A stretch of DNA of 14,799 nucleotides from Elusimicrobiota bacterium (GTDB lineage: Bacteria > Elusimicrobiota > Elusimicrobia > 2-02-FULL-39-32), in NCBI GenBank assembly GCA_023249715.1, contig JAHFCA010000013.1, forward strand, positions 1-14,799, read 5' to 3'. The translations under genes were made by a program, and so were the position numbers. Every line of letters begins with the position of its first letter. The stretch's first letter is position 1. The notes beneath the pieces are model-generated. The model did no database searches. It saw only the letters and a list, made by a program, of their open reading frames with translations, and was not told where the DNA came from. Positions 7,927 through 14,601 of this stretch are shown one piece after another.

Positions 7927-8996
7927 TTTTGAATGTGGTTTATTCCGGCCAAAGCCAAAGGGGTGGGAACTTCTTTTACAATTACTTTCCCAATTTTCTT
8001 AGGAAGAACAAAGCGCAATTTTTGGTTCAATGTTTTTTTATCGTGAAAGAGAAGTTTTAGGAGCTCCATGCTCGGCAATCGTTTTGTTAGTTGCGTGGGT
8101 AATCCCGCGCAGCTAATAAGTTTTTCTAGTCGCATTAGAGAATCAACGTCCCAGAGTTTGAGCTCTTTAGCCATAAAACCCGCAGCGCACATGCCGAGCG
8201 CGATCGCTTCTCCGTGTTTATACTCCCGATAGCCCGTTATTGTTTCTAGGGCATGTCCGATCGTATGGCCAAAATTGAGGATTTCCCGGACGCCTTTCTT
8301 TTCTTTTTCGTCTTTAGAAACGACCGTCGCTTTAATTTTAGCGCAGCGCAAAACAATCCATTCTAAATTTAATTTCTCTGGGATTTCTTTTTCCAATGTT
8401 TCAAACAATTCGCTATCTCCAATGACCCCGTACTTTATAACTTCCGCCAAACCGTTTCTATATTCTTTTACAGGCAGCGTTTCCAAAGTGGAAAGAGCGC
8501 ACCCCACTAACTTGGGTTGATAAAACGCTCCCACTAAATTTTTACCGCTTTCTAAATCCACTCCCACTTTGCCGCCAATACTGGAATCGACCATGGCTAA
8601 AAGCGTAGTCGGAAATTGAATAAGAGGAATTCCTCGTAAATAGGTGGCCGCAACAAAACCAACGGTATCCCCCAGCACTCCGCCCCCAAAGGCGATCAAA
8701 TAAGAATTTCTATCAAGCCCGGCTCGATCACATTTTTTATAGAGGTCTTGCACCGTTTTAAGATTTTTAATTTGTTCCCCCGAGGGTAAAATCGCGAATT
8801 GTACTTTTAATCCGCTCTGCTCTAAACATTTTTTTAGCGCTGGCCCATAATGATCTTTTAAAAATGGATGCGTTACAACTAAAGCTCTGGCGGGTTTGGG
8901 TATGCCTTTTTTTAAGGCTCCTTCTAAAGAATGGAGGGAATTTGCAACAAAAATAGAATAGGGATTTGCCTCTAAGGGAACAAGGATGCGATTCAT
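7920..8996 (-). CDS. aroB: 3-dehydroquinate synthase
   Basis: It converts DAHP to 3-dehydroquinate, the second step of the shikimate pathway, using NAD and zinc. From the ATG at 8996 the protein has 358 residues, the usual family length. Visible motifs are GGGVLGDTVGFVAA (104-117) for NAD, FPTTLLAMVDSSIGGK (128-143), the zinc ligand Glu185 in LAEVIKYG, NFGHTIGH (241-248) with His244, and HGEAIALG (261-268) with His261. The open frame extends to an ATG at 9032, but that adds 12 residues with no homology look. The 8996 start gives a classical ATGA overlap with the aroK stop, so 8996 is preferred. The stop lies within the convergent amidase gene. Confidence 0.96.
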   Translation of the reverse strand: MNRILVPLEANPYSIFVANSLHSLEGALKKGIPKPARALVVTHPFLKDHYGPALKKCLEQSGLKVQFAILPSGEQIKNLKTVQDLYKKCDRAGLDRNSYLIAFGGGVLGDTVGFVAATYLRGIPLIQFPTTLLAMVDSSIGGKVGVDLESGKNLVGAFYQPKLVGCALSTLETLPVKEYRNGLAEVIKYGVIGDSELFETLEKEIPEKLNLEWIVLRCAKIKATVVSKDEKEKKGVREILNFGHTIGHALETITGYREYKHGEAIALGMCAAGFMAKELKLWDVDSLMRLEKLISCAGLPTQLTKRLPSMELLKLLFHDKKTLNQKLRFVLPKKIGKVIVKEVPTPLALAGINHIQNY

Positions 8997-9508
8997 GTTT
9001 TTGTCCGGAGGAGATCTAAAATTTTCTGACAAACCTCTGGAATAGTCCAGCCATCCGTCTCCAGAATATAATCGGCTTTTTTATAAATTTTTTCCCGTGA
9101 ATTTAAGAGTTGAGTAATCACTTCTAATGGAGAGATTCCTTGTTTTAGAAGAGGACGAACCTCTAAGGGTTTTTTTTGAACTCTTTCTAAGAGTTGTTTA
9201 GGAGAAGCCTTGAGCCATAGGATCACGGCTTCTTGGGAGAGCGCTTTCCAGTTTTCAGCGGAACAGGGGGCTCCTCCGCCGGTAGAGAGCACCACCTTAT
9301 CCTTTTGAGATAATTTTTGGATCATCTCTTTTTCTAAAGATCTAAATTTTCCTTCGCCCTTTAGAGCGAAGATTTCGGGAATTTTTAGATTTTGTACTCT
9401 TTCGATTTCGGAATCCACATCATAAAAAGCCCAGTTTAACTCTTTGGCCACTCTTCGGCCAATGGTGGATTTTCCGGACCCCATCATTCCAATTAGCACC
9501 AGTTTCAT
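8993..9508 (-). CDS. aroK: Shikimate kinase
   Basis: It phosphorylates shikimate to shikimate 3-phosphate with ATP. The Walker A motif GMMGSGKST spans 7-15 with Lys13. DVD (30-32) and Arg56 in KFRSLEKE match the shikimate site. STGGGA (75-80) forms the Walker-B-side loop, Arg118 in VRPLL is the lid arginine, and Arg138 in SREKIY is the adenine-side arginine. At 171 residues it is normal. It overlaps aroB by four bases (ATGA), so the two form an aroK-aroB operon, a widespread pairing. No convincing Shine-Dalgarno precedes the ATG; the probable promoter is so close that the leader would be very short. Confidence 0.96.
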   Translation of the reverse strand: MKLVLIGMMGSGKSTIGRRVAKELNWAFYDVDSEIERVQNLKIPEIFALKGEGKFRSLEKEMIQKLSQKDKVVLSTGGGAPCSAENWKALSQEAVILWLKASPKQLLERVQKKPLEVRPLLKQGISPLEVITQLLNSREKIYKKADYILETDGWTIPEVCQKILDLLRTKT

Positions 9509-9550
9509 GAATTGGGTTACAGTATATCAAATAAGTTACAATAATCGTCC
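9509..9550. promoter_or_regulatory. Compact divergent promoter region, aroK versus glycosyltransferase
   Basis: Only 42 bases separate the two divergent start codons. On the minus strand, TGATATACT (9529-9521) is an extended -10 with TATACT. It would start transcription roughly seven bases before the aroK ATG. On the plus strand, TACAAT at 9537-9542 with TTGGGT at 9512-9517 is a weak -10/-35 pair with a 19-base spacer, and would start transcription within a few bases of the ATG at 9551. GTTACA occurs twice (9516-9521, 9535-9540), 19 bases apart. Both messages would be almost leaderless, which agrees with the lack of Shine-Dalgarno sequences. These are reading-based matches only. Confidence 0.4.
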
Positions 9551-10693
9551 ATGAAAAAAGACTCCCATTGGCATGAGGAAAAAGAGGGTTCTCTCCTCGC
9601 TCCATTGGAAAAATGGGGAAGGAAATTATTCGCCGCAATCATCGCTTTGCTTTTGGAGAGAGAAAAAGTTCCTTGCGCGACTCTCCATTTAAGTTCCTTT
9701 AAGAGCATTCTTCTCATTAAAGAGCCCTATCGCATGGGAGATCTTTTTCAAATTACACCCGCCCTAAAAGCTTTAAAAATTCAATTCCCTCAGATCAAAA
9801 TTGGGTTAGTGGTTCAAGATAGAAATGGGGATGTCTTTAAAAATAATCCGCATGTAGACGATCTCTTTCTCTATAAAAAAAGAGAAATCAATTGGGCTCC
9901 TTGGAAAATATTCAAATTTCTTTCACACATTCGCTCTAAGAAATATGAAATAGCTGTTACCTTGGAAACAGAAAGAACGCATCTTACCAATGATCTCATT
10001 GCTTTGTTTTCGGGCGTTCCCTTCAGGGTACGGTATGAGGGCTCCTGTTTAGGGGACTCTCTTTCCAACGCCTTTTACACTGTTCTTGTTCCTTTTAATT
10101 CCAAGGAGCCCCACGAAGTAGATAAAAATTCCGGAGTTTTAAAATCTTTAGGGCTCCGCTTCAAGGATAAAAATTTAGAATTTATCTGTTCCCCCGCTGA
10201 AATAGAGAGGGGGAAGGGTGTCCTAAAGAATCTTTATGGGAATGAGGGAATCCCCTCTAAAATAGTTCTAATCCATCCGGGAAGCTATAAAATTGAAAAT
10301 CGCTGGTCCCTTAAAAATTATATGGAAGTGGCTCATGCTTTAACAAAAAATGGAGTGAATGTTCTCTTCGCTTTGGGTCCTTCTGAACTAGAATGGCGAA
10401 ACCAAATTACCAGCCAAAACTTTCCGGTCATCGTGGGAGAATCCTTGGGGGTTATGGGAGCCATTATGCAATCGTCCCGTTTAGTTTTTTGTAACGATAC
10501 CGGTATCCTGCACCTGGCGAGCGCTTGTGATGTCCCCACCGTAGCGCTCTTTGGTAAAACAGACCTAAAGCGTTGGAAACCGCCGCAAAAAACAACCCGC
10601 GCCATCCAAACTAAAGATAAGGAAATTTCCTCAATTTCCGCAGATCACGCTCTCCGTGAAATTTCACAAATAGACCTATTTCACCTTCGGTAA
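9551..10693 (+). CDS. Glycosyltransferase family 9 (heptosyltransferase-like)
   Basis: The family transfers heptose from ADP-heptose to lipopolysaccharide core on the cytoplasmic face of the inner membrane; the acceptor here is unknown. The N-terminal lobe shows ILLIKEPYRMGDLFQITPAL (53-72), the family's GD motif with Asp64. The C-terminal lobe shows VLIHPGS (239-245), then NRWSLKNY (250-257), then FCNDTGILHLASA (313-325), and finally VALFGKTD (331-338), the nucleotide-sugar site. At 380 residues it is slightly long because of about 48 residues before the first strand. That stretch is charged, then amphipathic (KLFAAIIALLLEREK), and may touch the membrane. The gene stands alone, divergent from aroK and convergent with the giant exported protein. 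No other envelope sugar gene is nearby, so WaaC, WaaF and WaaQ cannot be told apart. Confidence 0.9.
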   Translation: MKKDSHWHEEKEGSLLAPLEKWGRKLFAAIIALLLEREKVPCATLHLSSFKSILLIKEPYRMGDLFQITPALKALKIQFPQIKIGLVVQDRNGDVFKNNPHVDDLFLYKKREINWAPWKIFKFLSHIRSKKYEIAVTLETERTHLTNDLIALFSGVPFRVRYEGSCLGDSLSNAFYTVLVPFNSKEPHEVDKNSGVLKSLGLRFKDKNLEFICSPAEIERGKGVLKNLYGNEGIPSKIVLIHPGSYKIENRWSLKNYMEVAHALTKNGVNVLFALGPSELEWRNQITSQNFPVIVGESLGVMGAIMQSSRLVFCNDTGILHLASACDVPTVALFGKTDLKRWKPPQKTTRAIQTKDKEISSISADHALREISQIDLFHLR

Positions 10694-10706
10694 ACTCAAT
10701 TTTTTT

Positions 10707-10796
10707 GCCCGAATAATTCAGTTGGAAGTGTGAACCGAGAATGAAAAGATGGCCATATTTTCATTTGAATTCCGCTTCCAACTGAATTATTCGGGC
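10707..10796. repeat. Perfect 22-bp inverted repeat with nested hairpin
   Basis: The arms are 10707-10728 and 10775-10796, exact complements over 22 bases and separated by 46 bases. A second stem lies inside: AATGAAAA at 10740-10747 and TTTTCATT at 10758-10765, with a 10-base loop. The right arm is coding: it spells the residues ARIIQLE plus one base at the C terminus of the convergent exported protein. The left arm repeats the same words on the plus strand, closing with a TGA. Seven T (10700-10706) precede the left arm rather than follow the right arm on the plus strand, so it is not a standard intrinsic terminator in either direction. Confidence 0.8.
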
Positions 10797-13700
10797 TAGT
10801 TTATTATATTTAATAAGATCGTCCCAGACTTGTCCGACTCCAAATTGAATGAGTTCCCGGCGCGTGGGCGGTTTTAAAGCGTATAGATTTATCATGCGTT
10901 CCCCCATCTGGGCGGTGGGAATTTTTACAATTAAATATTTACCCAAATATCCCATAGAGATCAAAGCGTAATTTTTCTCTTCTATTCCTTCTAAATAGAC
11001 ACCATTCGCGGCGAATTTTAAAGCGGAAGCTAAAAAGAACGGAGATGCTTTTAAACTGGCCGTCGCTCTTTTATATTCAATGGCGCTTGCGGTAAAGAGG
11101 CGCAGTAAAGAGGACTCTGTCATTCGAGATTGAAATCTTTCTATCAGGGGAGCGGTGGGGACATTAAAAATGTTTGCCGTTTGAGTTAATGTGGAGAGAT
11201 TCGAATCAATGCGGTGCCATAACTGGTCCCTTTTTAAGAGAATATCCCAAGAGGTATCAAATATTTCATTGTTGAGCTGAATGGAGTGGGAAAATTTGTT
11301 CCAATCGTTTAATTTTACAGGAAGACTATTCAATGCCTGATAACTTTTTTCTAGGAGATTCCTCTCTGCCTTAAATTGTAGGATCGCTTTTTTGTCTAAG
11401 AGACCTGTATTCAACACAAGGGTAAAAGAAGGTTCTAGGTCCGTTAAGGCACGATAACTTTTTTTTATAAGGGGAGAGACAGTGTGGGCTGCGCGGTGTA
11501 TCTTATAGATTTGCTCGGCGGAAATAAAGTTATTTTTCTCTCTCCACGGGGCGCGGCTTAATTGGCTAATGACCGCATTTAAATTCTCTCTGGTTTGGTG
11601 TAGGTTTTGTTCATAGTTTGTCCAAACTTCTGTTTTTTGAGAGACTATTTGGGACTTTTCCCGCCAGCGATTAAAAAATAAACTCTCTAAATTTAGAGAT
11701 CCTTTTGCCCAATAGGTTTCAACGGTGAGTCCATTTTCCCAGGAAGCGTATTGAAAAGAATTTCCCAAGAACGAATTTTGGTATAGAGCTCTAAAAGGGG
11801 ACCAGTAATTTTTATAAATAGGTAAATTCCATTGGGCGCCCGTTTCCTTAAATCCGCTTAAATTCCAAAACTGTTTAATGTGAAGTCCGTTACGAGTCGC
11901 CGCCTCTTCTTCTTGAAAATAGGGAGTGGAGAGGCGTTGTGACATTTCATAAATACCGCCGCCCGTAGGATCTCTCTTTTCGTAGAATTGAGCGAGGGAG
12001 GCGAGGGATATTTCTCCCCCGCTATTAACGGCGGCAAGGGGGTTTTTGGAACCATCCATAAAAAAATATTTTAAGGGGTTTGTTTTTAGGTTCTTCTCAA
12101 AATTTTTAGAGGTGAGATAGTTTTCTGTTAAAGAAAGATCGGGTTGCATAAATAAAGAACTCCACTTTAGGTTTAACGCTTGGTAGACAATGGAATAAGA
12201 TTTTTTATCAAAAGTGGGCTCCAGCAAAATTCCACTGCCAGTGGGAAGAATAAATCCTAATCGGCTTTTGGGACTTTCTAACGCCTCTCGCGGGGAACCT
12301 ATCCCCAAAAAAAGCCCGCCCTTATTTTGTCCTATGGCGGAGGAATAAATTTCCGTTGCCTGCTTCCATCCTCTAAAGGTGTAGAGATCGCTATATTTTA
12401 ATAGAGGTTCTTCTTTAATCTGGATGGTTCCCCCTCCAAAAACACGGAGAGGGCGCTCCGCAACTGAATTTAAGGTTGCCACTTCCGGCAGAGAAAATTT
12501 CTCGGCGCTCGAGTGTATGTGAACTTCTCCCCCGTAGACCATCCCCAAAGGAGTCTGATACGATTGATAGGGGCCCATTTTAATTCCAGAACCGTTCCCT
12601 TTAATTTCAAACGTCTTCTCTGGGATGAGCGCTGCGATAAAGGGTTCTTCTTCTTGTAACACCTTTTCTAATTTTGAGTGGGAGAGAGTAAAGTAAAAAT
12701 CTTTTCTATCTTCGGTGGAATAGTGATTTATTGCTTTTAAGTTATAACTGTTTAAAGCGGGATTTTGTTTGTAGAGAGAGGCTAAGAGCGCGCTCTCTTT
12801 TTGAGAGAGAGGAATGCGGGGATCTCCCACCTGAACTTGGCTGACAAAATATTTAGTTTCTACTCCCTCTTTAGATTTTTTTTGTAAGACGTAGGGGTCC
12901 ATTTGGGTCTGTTTCCCATAGAGCGCTGTCTCATAGGCAGCCTCGAGAGCCAACTGGTTTTCGGGATTTAGTCTATATTCTTGCGTCTTTTGCGATGAAA
13001 GCGCGTTAAGATCAAAAAAGTCCTGGATCTGATTGGGTCTAAACGCGCCTCCTTTTAGTTGTTGGAAGAGAGTTCTATCTAAATATTTAGACCGGACCTC
13101 GGCCGCCAAGGCAAGCGTTGGCATCAAGAATTGCGTCTTGGGATTTTCTTCAAAATAGTTCCTTACCGCGGGGATTCCCTGCAAGGCGGTATAAATATTT
13201 TCTAACTGATTTAAATTCCTTTTTAAAATTACGGATTTTTTGGAAAAATCGGCTGGTTCTCCTAATATGTGGGAGTCATAATCCAAAAAACGGTTCAGAG
13301 CGAAAAAAGCATTGAGGGCAAAACTCCCATCGTTCCCCAGAGCTTTTTGTTTTAGTCCGCCCCATTCTGAAATTTGATTTAAATGGGATAAGGCTTGTAC
13401 CACCGATATGGTTTTTGATGAGGCGGTAGGTTTTATGGACTTTAAAGTCTCCGGAAGTTGGATTGCGCCAATTGCGACTTGGAGAGCGCCCTGAACGTTT
13501 TGAACGACTTCTCCCGCCCATGCTTCCCGTTCGGAGCGAAATCCCTCCAGACCTTTTTCACTCAGAATAATTTGATTTCGAATTGTGTTTCCTAAACCAA
13601 TCGCGGAGTTAGCAGATTCTAGAGAAGCCACCCATAGGGAGGCGCTACTCCCTCCGCTCGGGATCAAAGTCACTAGGGACGTGGCAAAAGCGATGCTGCC

Positions 13701-14417
13701 TAAGAAGGTATTCTGAATTAAATTCTCTTGCATCTTATTTTCCGCCTGTTGGAGAGCAAGAGCCGTTTCGCTTAAGTGTCGCTGAGTCACCCATAACGAT
13801 TCCTCAAATCCTTTTAAACCCCCATTCAAATAGGGGCCTTCCAAATAACCTGCTATTGTTTTTTCCGCCTTCTTCTGCTGGGTCCAAATTTGATTTTTTG
13901 GCTCGTACGGGCGCAGAGCATTCTTAAATAAATCTATTTTAAACTCTTTTTGAATGTGCGTTTTAAGCTGATTGGAGTCTTGAATTAGGACCTGCAACTC
14001 TTGAGAGACATTTCGAATCTTGGAAAGATCGTAGGTTCCCAATTCTCCTTTTGAATTTAAAATAGATTGCAGGTTTTCGGATCTTCGAGTCTCTAGATGT
14101 TCCATTCTATTTTGAATGGTTTGCTGTATTTGAAAAAGATGTTGTTGCCTTAGGAGTTCATCCTCTTGGAGAGCGCGGGTCAGTTTTTCACTATTCAAAA
14201 TGGATATTCCTTGAGGCGCAAAATATCCGCCTAGGCGGTTTAGGGAATTATTCTTTTCCCAGATTGGGTGCGCGTAAAAAGAAGGGCGCGGGAGGGCCTG
14301 TTTTAGGTTCCCCTCTCTTATTTTTTGGCTGTAATCGCTTTTACTTTCCGCGTAAATCAAAGTGGAAATAGGAAAGAAAAATCCCCATAGAATCGATACT
14401 ATTTTCTTCATTTCCAT
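10761..14417 (-). CDS. Very large exported protein of unknown function
   Basis: I do not recognise this 1218-residue protein. Residues 3-23 form a signal peptide (MKKIVSILWGFFFPISTLIYA, cut before ESKS), so it is exported. About 80-235 is strongly helical and glutamine-rich, probably coiled coil. About 236-256 is a hydrophobic stretch (FLGSIAFATSLVTLIPSGG), followed by further helix. About 600-760 is richer in short strands and glycine (VFGGGTIQIK, GGLFLGIGS). The last 250 residues are helical again with two similar stretches (KSYRALTDL, KSYQALNSL). No cysteine is seen in the mature part. No enzyme motif, transglutaminase, protease triad or clear outer-membrane barrel end is evident. The frame is open up to an ATG at 14531, but 14418-14531 holds the divergent promoter, so the start before the signal peptide is chosen (ATG 14417 or 14411, neither with a good ribosome binding site). 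The C terminus forms part of an inverted repeat. Confidence 0.85.
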   Translation of the reverse strand: MEMKKIVSILWGFFFPISTLIYAESKSDYSQKIREGNLKQALPRPSFYAHPIWEKNNSLNRLGGYFAPQGISILNSEKLTRALQEDELLRQQHLFQIQQTIQNRMEHLETRRSENLQSILNSKGELGTYDLSKIRNVSQELQVLIQDSNQLKTHIQKEFKIDLFKNALRPYEPKNQIWTQQKKAEKTIAGYLEGPYLNGGLKGFEESLWVTQRHLSETALALQQAENKMQENLIQNTFLGSIAFATSLVTLIPSGGSSASLWVASLESANSAIGLGNTIRNQIILSEKGLEGFRSEREAWAGEVVQNVQGALQVAIGAIQLPETLKSIKPTASSKTISVVQALSHLNQISEWGGLKQKALGNDGSFALNAFFALNRFLDYDSHILGEPADFSKKSVILKRNLNQLENIYTALQGIPAVRNYFEENPKTQFLMPTLALAAEVRSKYLDRTLFQQLKGGAFRPNQIQDFFDLNALSSQKTQEYRLNPENQLALEAAYETALYGKQTQMDPYVLQKKSKEGVETKYFVSQVQVGDPRIPLSQKESALLASLYKQNPALNSYNLKAINHYSTEDRKDFYFTLSHSKLEKVLQEEEPFIAALIPEKTFEIKGNGSGIKMGPYQSYQTPLGMVYGGEVHIHSSAEKFSLPEVATLNSVAERPLRVFGGGTIQIKEEPLLKYSDLYTFRGWKQATEIYSSAIGQNKGGLFLGIGSPREALESPKSRLGFILPTGSGILLEPTFDKKSYSIVYQALNLKWSSLFMQPDLSLTENYLTSKNFEKNLKTNPLKYFFMDGSKNPLAAVNSGGEISLASLAQFYEKRDPTGGGIYEMSQRLSTPYFQEEEAATRNGLHIKQFWNLSGFKETGAQWNLPIYKNYWSPFRALYQNSFLGNSFQYASWENGLTVETYWAKGSLNLESLFFNRWREKSQIVSQKTEVWTNYEQNLHQTRENLNAVISQLSRAPWREKNNFISAEQIYKIHRAAHTVSPLIKKSYRALTDLEPSFTLVLNTGLLDKKAILQFKAERNLLEKSYQALNSLPVKLNDWNKFSHSIQLNNEIFDTSWDILLKRDQLWHRIDSNLSTLTQTANIFNVPTAPLIERFQSRMTESSLLRLFTASAIEYKRATASLKASPFFLASALKFAANGVYLEGIEEKNYALISMGYLGKYLIVKIPTAQMGERMINLYALKPPTRRELIQFGVGQVWDDLIKYNKLARIIQLEAEFK

Positions 14418-14420
14418 AGA

Positions 14421-14517
14421 GTAACATGTAATCGGTACCAAAAAAGAGGCGAATTTGCTCAATCTCTGAGGGAAAAAACAGGTCAAAAATGTTACAAAAA
14501 TGTTACAAAAAGTTTGA
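14421..14517. promoter_or_regulatory. Tandem 11-nt direct repeats, candidate operator
   Basis: The 11-mer AAAAATGTTAC occurs twice without a gap (14485-14495 and 14496-14506). A degraded third unit, AAAAAGTTTGA, follows (14507-14517). The core reappears inverted as GTAACAT at 14421-14427, next to the start of the minus-strand gene. Direct repeats with an 11-base period place each copy on the same DNA face, the arrangement bound by OmpR/PhoB-type response regulators; Pho boxes have this form. The block lies between two divergent exported-protein genes and just upstream of a -10 element on the plus strand. The regulator is inferred only from spacing. Confidence 0.5.
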
Positions 14518-14536
14518 GATAAGTTTAACACTCTTT

Positions 14537-14545
14537 TGCTATAGT
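14537..14545 (+). promoter_or_regulatory. Extended -10 promoter for the small exported protein
   Basis: TGCTATAGT matches the extended -10 pattern TGnTATAAT with one change. TTGAGA at 14514-14519 is a -35-like hexamer, but the 20-base spacer is too long for a normal promoter, so activation by a protein bound at the adjacent 11-nt repeats is plausible. Transcription would start near 14552, about 50 bases before the ATG. Confidence 0.5.
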
Positions 14546-14563
14546 TAAGTGTAAATATAAACG

Positions 14564-14584
14564 ATTATTTTTGAGAAAAATAAT
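14564..14584 (+). other. AT-only hairpin in the 5' leader
   Basis: ATTATTTTT (14564-14572) and AAAAATAAT (14576-14584) are exact complements around a GAG triloop, a nine-base-pair stem made only of A-T pairs. It ends one base before the ribosome binding site. It may act as a weak 5' stabiliser or a temperature-sensitive shield, or may simply reflect AT-rich sequence. Confidence 0.4.
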
Positions 14585-14585
14585 T

Positions 14586-14593
14586 GAGGGAGG
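14586..14593 (+). promoter_or_regulatory. Ribosome binding site of the small exported protein
   Basis: GAGGGAGG stands eight bases before the ATG at 14602 and fixes that start. It is purine-rich and strong, fitting a well-expressed product. Confidence 0.65.
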
Positions 14594-14601
14594 ATAAAAG
14601 G

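Noticed and set aside
7916..7938. Hairpin CCACTCAA/TTGAATGTGG at the convergent gene ends
   Set aside because: Eight pairs with a two-base bulge and no T-tract; too weak to call.
8997..9032. Longer aroB start at the ATG ending at 9032
   Set aside because: The extra 12 residues look unlike the family, and the ATGA overlap at 8993-8996 gives a normal-length protein.
10656..10706. GTGAAAT/ATTTCAC hairpin and T7 tract as terminator of the glycosyltransferase gene
   Set aside because: The stem is AU-rich, lies within the coding end and is about 15 bases from the T-tract, too far for an intrinsic terminator.
14418..14531. Longer start for the giant protein at 14531
   Set aside because: The added 38 residues are encoded by the tandem repeats and divergent promoter, and would bury the signal peptide.
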